A stretch of 64,000 bases of DNA, from positions 1-64,000 of the forward strand of contig JAEQBH010005279.1 of the NCBI GenBank assembly GCA_016808115.1. The letters are read 5' to 3'. This document shows positions 10,265 to 22,077 of the stretch, one piece after another (positions within the stretch are counted from its first letter, which is position 1; each line of letters opens with the position of its first letter). A model generated the notes under the pieces. The model worked only from the letters and a program-made list of their open reading frames with translations. It did not search any database and had not been told where the DNA came from. The DNA comes from Tetrastigma voinierianum. Taxonomy: Eukaryota; Streptophyta; Magnoliopsida; Vitales; Vitaceae. The position numbers were made by a program, and so were the translations under genes.

Positions 10265-11980
10265 TTGAGCGAAATTCATGGAGGAGTATACTATACCAAG
10301 GAGAAGTTCATCCGAACCTCGGGCGGCGAACAAATGCCGGAACAAACTATTAAATTCAACCGCCATAAAGCAAATGCAGGAGTTAAGGGAAAGGGAAAAG
10401 CAACAAGAAGAAGAGGAAGACGAAGTTCGTTCGTAAGAAGCCCGTCTGAAAAAAGTAATTGGCGCCGGAAAGGGATTTGTAGGAGAAAGAGGTTTCAACC
10501 AACTCATCTCACTGTTCAAGGAATTGATAGAGCAACAGGGGTTGGAGGAATTCCCCCCGCAGAACATCAAAAGTCTCGTTATGCAAAGAAGCCGTCCGAG
10601 AATTTTGTATCTAATCTAGTTGGGGAGGAAAGAGAATTCCGTTTATGTCGAGAGTCCGGTGCCTTATGAGCAAAGACTACATGAGATATGGATGAAGACG
10701 TAAAATGGATCAAAATTCAAGAAGTCGGCGAACAACCCTAACCATGAGAAGCTTTAAGAGAAAATTAATGCATCTGTAAAGGGCGCGGAAGAAAGGAAAA
10801 GGAGAGCAAAAGACCCTCGAAAGGGTGGGAGATTCGGCTGTGCAGGAGGCAAAGGTGTGGTTCTATTTCTATCCCTCTGGCCTCGTCCCTACCAAGCACG
10901 CTTGCACAAAGAAGAGGTGAACAGTGCAATCCTTCTATGCCATACCGAAGGGACACATCATGTTTGAACATTATTGAAAATTTATAACGAGGCATCACGA
11001 AGGTAATAAACGAGGTTTGATCCCCTCACCATGAATCCATCACAAGGTTATGTTAAATGCGTGAAGGGAACATGGGAAGAAGAAGAAGAATGCCCTAAAA
11101 TGTCACCACTCACTCTGACGGGAGTAAGCAAGGGGCCAAAGAATCAAAAGAAAAAGGGGGTCATAGTAGAAACAGATTCAAAAGATGAAAATGAAAATGC
11201 AACACAGGAAGAAGACACTTTTCTAATGGCAGAGCAAGGAGAAGAAAATCTAGAAGCACATTAAGAAGGGGATACTTTATGTTTCCAGAGGATAGAGAAC
11301 AAGAAGATAGAAGCCCCAGATTTCAACCCTCTCACCGGGCAATTTCAAGAAGGAACAAGACTTCAGAGAACCTCGAGAAAGCTCAAGGGAGCCCAGGCGT
11401 AATCAACAATGGAAATGCTCGGGCTTCAATTCAAGAGCATGGAAGAAAGAGAAGAGAAATGAACTCCGAAGAAAAGTTCAGAGAAGAGGTTTATGAAAAA
11501 GAATTGAAGAGAAGTGGATCAAAATCGGGAAGAAGCGAGATGAACAAAGAGAAGAAGTATATGAAGTCGATGAAAAGAAGAGATCAAAATTGGGAAGAAG
11601 TGGATGAGCGTAAAAGAGGAGCATGAAAAGATCCTCGAGCAAAGAAGAGTGAGAAATTTAGTGTTGAAATGGAAGAAAGAGACTTCAAGATCTATCGAAG
11701 AAGCAAAGAAGTCAGTGAATCATTCTATAACAATCAGTATGATCGTGATTCTCAACTCCTCAAACTCATAAAGGACAGGGATGCAGATCAAGAAGCAAAG
11801 ACTAAGGAGCAGATTAAGGGATTCAAGTTCCTATACACTTCAATGTTCAAGGATTTTGAAAAGAAAATGAAGGATGAGATCATATTTGATGATATGATGC
11901 CTACGGGTAAGAAAGGTCCGGGCTTCAAAAAATTCGATTCGATTAACAACAATCTTTCCAAATTTTTAAAGTCAGACTAA
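10265..11980 (+). pseudogene. A ORF2 remnant (Athila third ORF)
   Basis: Broken frames between pol and the 3' LTR. In mixed frames the first part reads RAREKQQEEEE-like and then GERGFNQLISLFKEL (10,480-10,530), NSVYVESPVPYEQRLHEIW (10,630-10,690) and VWFYFYPSGLVPTKHA-like (10,855-10,905). This is the layout of the plant retroelement domain often annotated as putative plant transposon protein. The second part (11,040-11,980) is a highly charged, Lys/Glu/Arg-rich coiled-coil-like tail ending KFLKSD before a stop. The function of this protein is unknown in the family; older literature treats the position as env-like. Confidence 0.6.
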
Positions 11981-13865
11981 ATGGAACGCACAACGAACAC
12001 ACATCAAACACAGGACAGATGATCTCGAATAAGATTTCGATCTCACAAATGAATTGATCCTTGAAGAGCAGATTGAAAGGGAGAATGTCAAGAAGAAGAA
12101 GAGAACATAAATGAAATTTCCTAAATTCAATCCTAATTTGGCTACCCTTGATCTCGATCCCCCAAACATCTTTTACTCCTCCATCAAAAAGAAAAAAATA
12201 GACCTTCCCATTGATTTATCCTTCTTTCCCCTCTTCCCGATTGTTGTTCTCAACCTGGTTGCATTACATCATAAATAAAACAAGAAAATTTGTGAAAAAG
12301 GAAATGTTTGTTTGTCGGTAGTTACTTGTGTTTTTTACTTTTGCTTGGACTTGTTGGGAAAAATAATGGCTGGGATTTAGTTCAAGAAATTGAAAATGTT
12401 GAAATGGTTTAGTAATTCGAACTAGTTAAAGTAGTTTGACTAGGAGATAAATTTGAACACATATAAGTGCAAAATCAGGGTACGAATAAAGAAACTAGAA
12501 TTAGGAACATTTACTGCTCGTTTAGATTCGCTGAAGGTAAGAATTGGAAAATTGGTTGTTATTTTATAGAACAAAATACTTGTTTAAATAATGTAAGTAT
12601 ACGCGAATAAGTACAAGTCTTGAAGAAATAATACACATCGTCAACAAAACTATGAAACTTTTGAGATAATTAGGAACATCTTCCGCCAGAATTGTGGATT
12701 TAGATCCACAAACTTAGAACTTATTTGATTATTGATTGAGGCGAATCCTAGGTGAAACAACCAACAGAAATGATAAGAGGCCATCCTTGGTGCCTTGAGC
12801 CTTTTAAGCTCATCCTCAAAATATATGCTTAAGCATATTCTCTAGTTCCCGATTCCAGCCAAATAAGCCTTAGCTTCTTCAACAAATAAAGAATTGAAAA
12901 TCGAAATTCCTTCCTTGCAATAAACCCGCAAAGAAAGAACCCAAATTATCCAGTTTCCAGTTCAGAAAAGTTTAGTATAAAGGAAGAACAAGTTTAGGGG
13001 AATAATATCTCTATTTCACACATGGGCTCAAGTATAAAGAAGGTAAGCCTGGGCAAATAGGATTAAGTTTTGTCTTGTGGCCTATTTCCTTGAACAATTA
13101 AGCTCGTAGGGTGTTTTAACACCTAGCACCCTAATGCCAACTGCATGGAGTTGCTTAACAAAGTTCTCTAAGAGTAATAAAGCCTGGGAAGACAAAAACA
13201 TTGCAATTATTCCAAATCATAAAGAAGTAAAGGCAAAAGAGTTAAAGAACAAAGGAATCATCGACCAAGTACATATGGAAAGTGAGATTCCATAAAAGAA
13301 TTCAAAAAGAGGAATCAGCCGAGATTAAGGAGAATCGTAAAGGAACAAAAAGAAGAAAAAGGAAGAAAGTCGAGGCAACAATGTAAAGACAAGATGAAAA
13401 CTGGGTAATTTACAACCTAAAATTTTCCATTATCTACCCAATTACCTAGGCCCAACATTACAAGCCTGAAAGACCTCATTGATTTTGAAGGTTGAATTTA
13501 CCTACATTAGTGGAGATCAATAATATGAAAAAACAAGCATATGGGACCTTTGATAAAACAAACTGAAGAAACTTCGTAAGATCAACTAAGTTCAACAGGA
13601 AGTTGAAAAGGATTGATGACCTGCACACACACAGAGAACAAGACTTGTTAAATAAACTGTTTAAATACATTAGTTTATCAAGAAATTTTGTGATAGAAGT
13701 ACACCAAGCCATGTTCTTGCATCAAAACTAAAATTTGAAATAATAGTGATATCTCTTAATTCCAGATCAGAAAGGGTGGAATGAGAAAGAATGTGGAATA
13801 AATCATAAAAATGTCCTTAAAAATTTTCTAGTTTATTTGTTTGAGGACAACAATTTCTTTTTTTC
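11981..13865 (+). other. A 3' non-coding region
   Basis: A 1.9 kb AT-rich stretch with no recognisable coding or RNA feature. Long 3' untranslated regions before the polypurine tract are usual in Athila/Tat elements. I see no tandem repeat in it. Confidence 0.6.
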
Positions 13866-13867
13866 TT

Positions 13868-13902
13868 GCTTGGGGACAAGCAAAATTTTAAGTTTGGGAA
13901 TT
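13868..13902 (+). promoter_or_regulatory. A hairpin and polypurine tract
   Basis: GCTTG-GGGA-CAAGC (13,868-13,881) can form a small hairpin, followed by AAGTTTGGGAATTT directly before TGATGAG. This CTTGGGGACAAGC plus AAGTTTGGG ending is characteristic of the plus-strand primer region of this lineage. Confidence 0.7.
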
Positions 13903-16825
13903 TGATGAGTCCAAAAACTCATGAGATTTTTAATACATTTTTCTGAGTTTATAATGAGAATAATGATGAATTTAAGTAAAAACTCGATACTTGAATCAAA
14001 TTCAATTTGCAGAAAATACAAAGATAAAATCAAATTTTAGCAAAAATCATAAGAAATCACCGCGCAGAACTCAAGTCAAAATCAATTAAGTCGCGACAAA
14101 GAGGAGTTTCCAGCAATTTCAAGTCACAACATTAACAAATTGGGCTTTGAAAAAGAACTGAAGAAGTTCATGTCGCGACATCATCGCGACGTCGCGACAT
14201 GAAACGTGGATAAATGAAGTCGTGATACCACCATGAGGTCACGACAAGGAGCTGACTACAAAGCCACAAGAACAGCCCTCTCAAGTGAAGGAAGGTAACC
14301 AATTTGAAAGAAGGATCTCGATGTCGCGACCTGACAAGAATGAAGAATAACACCCAGTCGCAATTAAACTCCAACCGTGAATGACCGTAAAATTAATAAA
14401 GAAGTAGATGGTGATGTCGCTGACACCACTAAGTCGCGACATAATTAAAAAGCTTAGCGCAGACATGTGGAGGTCGTGACACCGATAAGAAGTTGTGACA
14501 AACGATTTTCAAAGAGGTCAACATAGAGGTCGTGGATAGCTTAGGAACAGATAGAGACATATCAAACATCGAATCAGGCGATGTCGCGACGCCATCTAGC
14601 GGTCGGACATTGAAGTAAGGTAAAGTCGCGACGCCCTTAGTGGTCGCGACATCACCATAAAGGTCGCGACGCAGTTTTCCAAAGAGGTCGCGACATCACC
14701 GAGAAATGAGATCGCGCCGCCATTTAAGTCACGGGCATCATATCCAAGAAGTGTCAAGACAAGTCACGACAAAAGAAAAAGCCCCCACGATACCAAAAAG
14801 AGCTCATAAGCACAACATTGAAGCTGGTGACGATGATTGAAGCTGCGACCAAAGATCCGGCACATGTAAAGGTGAAGTCGCCACATCGCCGCTGGTCGCG
14901 ACTAACAATTACAAGAAGAGAAGGTCGCGACGCCATTCACCGCCGCGACATCGATCCGGCAAAGCAAAGGCAAGTTGCAACCAAATAAAAGCTTCGCTAC
15001 GCTGCATCGAATTAAAACGGTCACGACGTATGATCGAGGTCGCGACCTCAAAAGAGATCAAAATGCGAAGATGAAGTCGCACGATGATTGTGTCGCGACA
15101 CCGTATCATCAAAATATAGAAATACATTGCATTTGCACACGGAATAATACACACACACGCAAAAGGAAGGTGTGTGTGTGGGCAAGTCAAACGACGGAAA
15201 GAGAGGCTGCGACATCGTCGGTGTCACGATCAACAATGGAGTCGCGATATAAAACAAATGAATGGGCCGCGATTTTGGAAACCACGGGGGAATAGGTGCA
15301 CGGGGGTTAGGGCCTCAACTTCCAAACCCTATAATGGCGCAGCTTACCATCGAAAAAGAAAGCAAAATCGGCGGCTCGTAAAGAGAAGTCCGGTAGCTTC
15401 AAGGCTCGTAGTTTAATTTTTCTTTTTCTTTTTCTTTATTTTGGCCGTTATTTTTAGATTATTTATAGATTGTTATTTTCAATTTCGGATCCGATGATAG
15501 TTGTTGAAGTCGGGGGAGCCACGCGTAAATGTTAATTTCTTCAATTACTATGTTCGTTCGTTTGAAGTCCAAACAAATTTTGAATTCAAACTTCCAGCCT
15601 GGACATCTACAAGTTCTTTGATCAAGGAGCCATGTTAGTGTAATGAAGTAATTTTAAAACCCACTTTCCAATGGGAATCTTTGCCGTTGTTAGAAGTTAT
15701 CTTTATGCGTAAATTTATCGTAGTCCACCGAATCTCAGATCAATCTACTAGTCAGGTTTTGTTTATTGCTGTATCCCGATCCAAATATTATGTCCTATAA
15801 TTGTAATAGGATTGCTTACGTTCATTTCGTGAGGCCCTCTCGAGCGGCTGTCACGCGAGGAAGGCATTCCCGAGAGCTTGATTAATATCTCGAAGGGTAT
15901 ACGAAACCTAATATTAATTAACGGGAGTTTCAAATTTTAATCGATAAATTTTCTACTTGGAATGTGAGAATGAGTTGAATGACTTATCAATTAAAATGAG
16001 TAGAGGTTCGCCGATTCAACAACAAGAAGTTCAACTGTTAGCAAGGATCTAATCAAGGAAAGAATGAACCGTCTAAATTTTGAGGATGAGAAAACTTCAA
16101 GAGATAGTGTAAACCAAAGCTTAGCCTATGTCTTAGGAGCTGTGGTTTATACCCATGTTCTGGTATGAAGTATTGAAAAGAAAATACCCATAACAAGGCA
16201 ACCCTGGGACAGTAGTTATCTAATCCTCGTATTCAGAGAAACAACAGAAGATTAGATGATGAAATATGTCATTAAGGAGAGATCCACATGGCATTGCCTT
16301 TCCCTTGGATTCCGATTATAACCAAGTTCATGAAGTAAAGCTACATAGTAGTCTCATAGAATTGATGTTTTACAACGCTTGTATTTTCAATGCTCCCTTA
16401 AAACTAACCGATAGATCCATCGTTAATTTCTTTTATTTTAGTTTAAGTATTATTTCATTTTGTTCTAGTTTACATATCGCACTTTCATTATTTTCTGCGT
16501 TGCTAGGAATATATAAATTGCAAATCATAGTCCAAATAGTATGTAGATTGAAAGTAGTCAAGGTAGTTGATCAGAATTTCGAGATCTCTGTGGATTCTAG
16601 ATATCTGACCTAACCGCCACTTTATTACTATGTTCGACTGGTACACTTGCGTAATCAAGGATCAAAACCAAGAAGAAATTTATCTAGTCTTAGAAGGAAA
16701 GTCCATTTTTAACTTATGTCTAAAAACATAATTTAGCAAGTTTCATGGCATTATTGTCGATTGTATAATGGGCCCTTGGTAATAGTGTCATAAATTTCCA
16801 TAGGTCTTTTTGTCCAGTTAAAACA
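13903..16825 (+). repeat. 3' LTR of element A
   Basis: Starts TGATGAGTCC right after the polypurine tract and ends CA at 16,824-16,825. It carries at least 14 exact GTCGCGAC between about 14,094 and 15,100 and a weak TATA (CCCTATAATGG, 15,327). It differs from the 5' LTR by many one- to three-base indels and by whole spacer segments within the motif field. Confidence 0.85.
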
Positions 16826-17500
16826 AAGTTTCTTGGCGCCAAGTGTCGGGATCAAAGAATTTAGTAGATCAATATTCGTATTTAAAAGAAGGAAATACTA
16901 ATTTGACATTTAAAAGAAAAAGAACAAAATAGTTTTTCAAGCAAAGGGTTATTTTTAGCCACTAACCTTAACAAGCCATATTGAAAATATTTGTCGGGTT
17001 TGACTAAGCCTATTAATGTGAGTATGTTTGATTCAGAAAACTTTAATGCATAGGAAATAGAACACCGATCCGATTCCGTGCCAGATAATCGAACTAGAGA
17101 GAACACTCGTGCTTGAGAAAAAACGAAAAGGGCAAAACCATCTATGGCGATGCAAGACCGGGATCAAGGACAAGAACAAACAGACCCTGTGATGGCCTCC
17201 AATCATCGAAGTACAATGGAGGACTTTTGGAGACCTATTATTCAGATGAATACTCGCGAATCGTGGACAAATTACGCTTGAGTGGTAAATAATTTTGAAC
17301 TAAGCCAGCATCGACATAATGGTTCAACAATAATGGGCTACTGGTTTATCCCCATGGGGAAGACCCAAATGAGCACTGAAGGTTTCTCAGATGGCAAACA
17401 TAGTGAAGTTGAATTTGTGGTGGAGACCAGAGGTCATGAAAATCGTAATATTCCCATTTTCTCTAAGAGATACAGCAGCCACATGGTATGAATCTCTACC
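16826..17500 (+). pseudogene. Second A leader with primer site and gag stub
   Basis: Directly after the 3' LTR comes a second primer site (TGGCGCCAAGTGTCGGGATC, 16,834-16,853) and sequence collinear with 3,740-4,390: the leader and the gag start ATGGAGGACTTTTGGAGACC (17,216). It ends abruptly at about 17,500 against an antisense LTR. The arrangement points to unequal recombination between two A elements or a second truncated insertion, not to normal transposition. Confidence 0.75.
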
Positions 17501-19186
17501 AAACGGCCACTTGGGCTCATACAACACTACTCATCAATATACCAACTATATACCATAGTTTCAAGAGTTAAAGATTTACTCTTATACAACATATATTAAA
17601 ATTCTAGAATTCTAATACATGTAATACATTAAAAAACCAAAGCCACAACCTGACTTCCAAAACACTTATGCATGGTTTCTCGCCTCCTCGTGCGCTCCCG
17701 AACCCGAAATGATATCCCCGATTGTGGTGAGTTATATCGTCAAGAATGAATCACCTGAAATGGGCTTACTCTCCACCTAAGTGCATATGCAATGCCCAAT
17801 TTAACACACACTCAAGTAAAATACGTGATCCTACTTGAATGTCTACATGCCCATTCCCATGTCTCGAGTCCTCACCGACTTCACACTCGCTTAAGCCATG
17901 TATGGGCGAGTGGGCTGACACTAAAAACAAAACCCGTTGTTCTCGAAAAATATACTACAGATCTCGGGTAAAAAAGATGGGACTACCCTCCGAGGCAAAT
18001 TGGTTGGTGAGCTTTCCCAAACAATCATGGTCCTCATCCGAAATGATCTGCTGGGCCCATCTCCCAACCCACCTCCGACATCATCCCGTGAAATTCCTTT
18101 CGCAACCATATCCGCCAGGTCACCTTGTCATGCAATTCAGCACCTAATTTAGGTTATCAGCTGCGCATATGAAAATGCATTATGTCATTTCCAAAACCAT
18201 TTATACAATGTATAAAATATATCAAATATATCAATATGCAACATTCTCAAATTTGCACTCACAACACATGTCACTATTCACATGAACAGTAAAACCCTCG
18301 GATTACTGTTCACGACCAATCATCCAACATCGGTTCCACTTTGTGAACCCGTGGGAATCCGCGCCATTTTCGCCTCATACATCAACACACAATTTATTTC
18401 ATAAATTATGAACAAACACCTCAACATCCCTTTACACGGGGCCACGACTATCCAACGGGCCCAAAAATTCTCCAAAAATTCCAACAATTCGGTCCCAAGT
18501 TTTGGGACCGATCAAACGGCTGTTCAAGGCCTCAAACCAACCGAATCATTACAAAACACTTAAATAAAGTGTAACTTCAAGTAGGATAGAACCCCTACCT
18601 CATGGAGTTTGTCGAAACTCCAACTTTTTGGTGTCCACGCGTAGCTCTTATCGCGTAGATCAACTTTGCCTTCGCCCGATTTAAAACTCACATCTGATTC
18701 GTATATCCGGTAAAGAAACAAAGATAAGAAAAATTTTAAAAATCCTCTCACCCACGCTCTCTCTCTCCCCACGAAAAATGGCCTCCTGCAGTTGCTTTTT
18801 GACTTTTATTATTATTATTATTCTTATTATTATATTATTATTTGATATTCATAGTTCATATTGTTTTATTCGGGTCCGTTTTTACCCCGAAACAATTTAT
18901 TTCTTTTCGCCTTCACTTTATTTTAATGAACTTAGCCTAAGCTATTTCTACTTCCTAGATTACAGAAAAATCTGCCCTCAAGTCACCGGGGCGACTTATC
19001 ACCCAGAAATCGAAAATATTCCACTCATTCTCGTGACCAATAAACTTTCTAGGTCACTAGATTTCGCGAGACGAATTTAAAGGAGTAGTCCGTTTCGTCA
19101 TCCGAGATATAGAGAATTTTCGGGTTTCAACCGAAATTACCGTTTTACCATTTTTCAGAAAAATTGAATTTTTCATGGGTTTTACA
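17501..19186 (-). repeat. Antisense H LTR (C-like gypsy)
   Basis: Read on the minus strand it begins TGTAAAACCC at 19,186 and follows the C LTR (51,098 on) in order: a TCTCGGATGACGAAACGGA block, an (AAT)n run at 18,806-18,842, a purine-rich segment, a GTTGATCTACGCGA block, a hairpin, and a tail with TAATATATGTTGTATAAGAG. It stops at GGCCACTTGGGC (17,502), about 250 bases short of the LTR end. No internal sequence follows, so it is a truncated solo-type LTR. Confidence 0.75.
18283..18312. repeat. Hairpin in the H LTR
   Basis: TGAACAGTAA and TTACTGTTCA, ten-base complementary arms, flank a ten-base loop. The same hairpin with 13-base arms is found at the equivalent place in the C LTR (51,839-51,867), so it is conserved between diverged LTRs. 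Confidence 0.7.
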
Positions 19187-20080
19187 GAACAGATGGCCAA
19201 ATGTGCAGTCTCACTACTGCAAGGTTCAACTTATGATTAGTGGAAGTTGGGGTGTATGATTAGTGGAAGTTAGTGCTAGAAATCACGCGCTGACCTCATT
19301 CATTTCATAGAACTGCTGTCCAGGATTTCGGACAAAAGTATGTCTCGATGATTACAAAGACCAAGTGAAAGCAATTCACGGGATCAACGAGTCAGCGATG
19401 GTAGGATATGAGAAGGATTTGATCGCCTTGTAGTATGCAGCGAACTAGCTCTTACTGAAACTTTTCGATGTAGACGGTTGAGAGGATGGCAAAGGGAATT
19501 ATAAAGGTACCTCCACTGGCTGTTATAGCGTTACAAATGGTGAATTTTTATTAGCTGGTGCAAGCGACTATGAAAATTAAAGGAAATGCAAGAATAATCA
19601 GAGGAAGAAAATTAAGAGAGAAAGTTCTCAGGGAGTTCATGCTTTAGAGTAAAAGGACTTGAATCTCAAACAGAATGTACATAGTTCTGTATGAGAGGTA
19701 GGGAGACAAGGACCTATAATGTTTATAAGGTTTCGTTAGAGCACTTCAACGGACAAGAAGAAAAGAATTAAGATGCTCATGCTTGTCACAAACATCATTT
19801 GGGTACTTGTAGACGGATAACCGGGGGTTGTTTCCGATGTGGAAGCACATACCACCTTATAATGAGTTGTCCACGAGGATCTGGGAGTTCTAGAAATCGT
19901 CAAGGAAGTATCAAAGGAGGATCAAATGTACCTCCATTGACTCGTGATAGGGAGTGTGAAGGCGAGGAAACCAGTTCAGACATAAAAGATGTATTAAATC
20001 AAAACGATGAAATCGCTCGACCTTATAGCTTTAGCCCAGGAGCTGTGCTGCTGTGAGGGCTCGTGAAGATTAGGACGCAC
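19187..20080 (+). pseudogene. B gag C-terminal part with CCHC knuckle
   Basis: A degenerate gypsy Gag. The clear landmark is a zinc knuckle at 19,829-19,870 encoding CFRCGSTYHLIMSC, which fits C-x2-C-x4-H-x4-C (nucleic-acid binding). It is followed by PRGSGSSRNRQGS and a Ser/Pro/Arg-rich linker in the same 85-codon frame. Upstream, mixed frames give weak capsid similarity. Primer site and gag N-terminus are missing; the preceding LTR is antisense and foreign. Confidence 0.7.
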
Positions 20081-20084
20081 CAGG

Positions 20085-20640
20085 GGTTATCGCTGGTAAT
20101 TTCATTCTCTATGACACTGAAATGCATGCTTTGAAGTGAGATCTGGGTTTCTGATTTATATATGTGCATTGAACAATTGAGTGATAAAATTACCGTCGGT
20201 AGGAATTGCCTTTATATGACATGCATGTTACTAGTCATAGTCACCCAATGTTAAAGTCGCGGAGTATATAAACTGTCCTCTAGTGATCCACCTGCATGAT
20301 AGAGGGGATTCTCTGTGATTTGATTTCTTTGCCTTTTCGCGAGTTTGACTTGATATTAGGGATGAATTAATTATCAGGCATTGGGCTATGAATTGATTAT
20401 GACTGAGAAAACAATAGTGCTTAAATGAATAGACTTATGGGGAATGCGTACATGGTATCCAGGTACGGATCGAGTGTCAAATGTAATTTACGCTATGCAA
20501 GCCCGGTACCTAACAGAAAAGGTTGTGAAGCCTTTTTGGTTTTGGTGCTTGACCCTAACAGGGGACAGGTAAATCTAGAAGATATTATGGTGATGAAGAG
20601 GTACATGATGTGTTTCTCGAGGGAATTCTGGGTTCACCAC
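20085..20640 (+). pseudogene. B protease remnant
   Basis: Mixed frames read FHSLYDTEMHAL (20,100) and DLISLPFREFDLILGMN (20,317-20,366), the start and end of the gypsy retropepsin of this type. The DSGAT-like active site lies in a frameshifted stretch near 20,130 and cannot be confirmed. It continues into KGCEAFLVLVLDPNRGQVNLEDI (20,518-20,588 region), the linker to RT. Confidence 0.65.
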
Positions 20641-21100
20641 AGAAAGAGGAAGTAAATCGTCTATTGAAGGTTTACATGGAACGACTCCTATATCTAGGGC
20701 ACCTTATCGTTTGGCTTTGACTGAACTAAAAGAGTTGAAGACTCAACTATAGGAGCTATTGGATAAGGGATTCGTCCGACTTAGTATTTCACCCTAGGGT
20801 GTGTCGATTTTGTTTGTCAAAAAGAAATATGGCACTCTTTGGATGTGCATCGATTAGCTTGTGATCGGGATATGGTCATTATGAGTTTTTAGTAATGTCA
20901 TTTGGGTTGACTAATGCATCGGCCACATTCATGGACTTGATGAATAGGGTATTCCACCCTTATTTAGACCAGTTTGTAATCGTATTCATAGATGATATTC
21001 TGGTGTATTCTAAGGGTGCACAAGAACATGAACAACATTTGAGGATAGTGTTACCAAATCAGAGAGAAAGAGTTGTTTGCAAAGATTAAGCGAGATGTGA
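20641..21100 (+). pseudogene. B reverse transcriptase with internal deletion
   Basis: Fingers (TELKELKTQL-like, 20,715-20,750; DKGFVRLSISP-like, 20,762-20,795; KKKYGTLWMCID, 20,819-20,850) are followed almost at once by GHYEF and then an open piece MSFGLTNASATFMDLMNRVF (20,895) with the catalytic VFIDDILVYS (near 20,984-21,012). About 60 codons, including motif A with the first catalytic Asp, are missing between CID and GHYEF compared with the family. Confidence 0.75.
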
Positions 21101-21928
21101 TTTTTTGGCTTTAAGAGAGGGTGTCGTTCCCTAGGCCATGTGTAATACGTAAAGGGTGTTAAAGGCCATGTTACACGAAAATTAGACGATTGTGAATTAG
21201 AAACCACCTCGAAGGAAATGCAACGGAGGTGGGAAGTTTCTTGGGTTTGGGTGGAGTATTATCGACGGTTCGTAAAGTTCTCGGAAGTCATAGCCTCGAC
21301 ACTTACTAAGTTACTCGGAAAGGGTGAGATTTGAAATGGGATAACGAGTGTAAGTAAAGTTTTGAGCGATTAAAGAAAATCTTACGGTTGAAGCACTTGA
21401 GTATTAACTCGACACTTGAGTAGAGAATATGTCTTGTATAGTGATGCTTGAGTTAGTTTGGGATGTGTGTATTGATGCAGATGATGGAAAAGTGGTGGCA
21501 TGTGCCTCGAGACGGTTGAAACCACATGACTGAATTACCACACATGATACGGAATTAGCAGCGGTAGTGTTATTTTGCTTTGGCTGTGGCGGCCCAGCTG
21601 CTTATATAGTGAAAAGAAAATGTAGAATATTTACATATCATAAGAGTTTTAAATGTTGTGATAGCTGGGAAAAGGAATTGAACTTGAGGCAACGTCGATG
21701 TGAATTTTTAAGGACTATGATTGCGCAATTGATTACCATCCGGAAAAGCTAATGTGGTGCGGGGCGCCTTAAGTGAAGAAACAATTTACATTTGTCCCTA
21801 AAACATTGTACATGTGGAGATTCCACGGTGATGGAGCTTTGTTAGCTCCGATTAGCTATGCCTTAATTTGAGGTAGATGATGATTGTGCTCACTTTGATG
21901 TTATCAAGTTACAACAAAGGTTGCACTT
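21101..21928 (+). pseudogene. B RT connection and RNase H remnant
   Basis: Mixed frames give VWVEYYRRFVKFS-like (21,250), SDAxVSLGCV (21,440), ASRRLKPH (21,507), then KCRIFTYHKSFKCC (21,619), KELNLRQRRCEFL (21,675) and a YHPEKANV-like piece (21,733). The stretch ends with LSLKHCTCGDSTVMEL (21,795), typical of the linker between RNase H and integrase. The reading is cut at 21,928 by the E LTR; the integrase part resumes at about 35,151. Confidence 0.7.
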
Positions 21929-22077
21929 TGTAAGACCCGAGAAATTCCAATTTGGAAGAATTACGAAAGAATGGTAATTTTGATTACAAAATTACTATTT
22001 CGGTTAAAAATCCGAAATTTATTCTCTAGATCTCGGATGATGAAATGGATTGCACCGTTGGAATCGTCTCGCAAAAT
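21929..22077 (+). repeat. E LTR, first 149 bases
   Basis: Begins TGTAAGACCCGAG and carries the TCTCGGATGATGAAATGGA block found 90-130 bases into LTRs C, G and H. It breaks off at CTCGCAAAAT where element D begins, and resumes at 33,321 with AAATCTTGC; in LTR G the uninterrupted sequence reads CTCGCGAAATCTAG, so the two pieces join cleanly. Confidence 0.8.

Larger units (their letters stand above)
871..16825 (+). mobile_element. Athila-like Ty3/gypsy element A (LTR-gag-pol-ORF2-LTR)
   Basis: A complete but decayed element of about 16 kb with two LTRs of 2.9 kb, a tRNA-Asp primer site, gag, protease, RT, RNase H, integrase, an extra ORF2, a long 3' non-coding region and a polypurine tract. The order gag-pol-ORF2, the primer site and the TGATGAG LTR start are the known signature of the Athila lineage. 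No frame is open across any domain. It sits in a family-B LTR tail. The 3' LTR is followed by a second primer site and leader, so the locus is LTR-internal-LTR-internal rather than a simple insertion, and no target duplication can be read. Confidence 0.85.
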
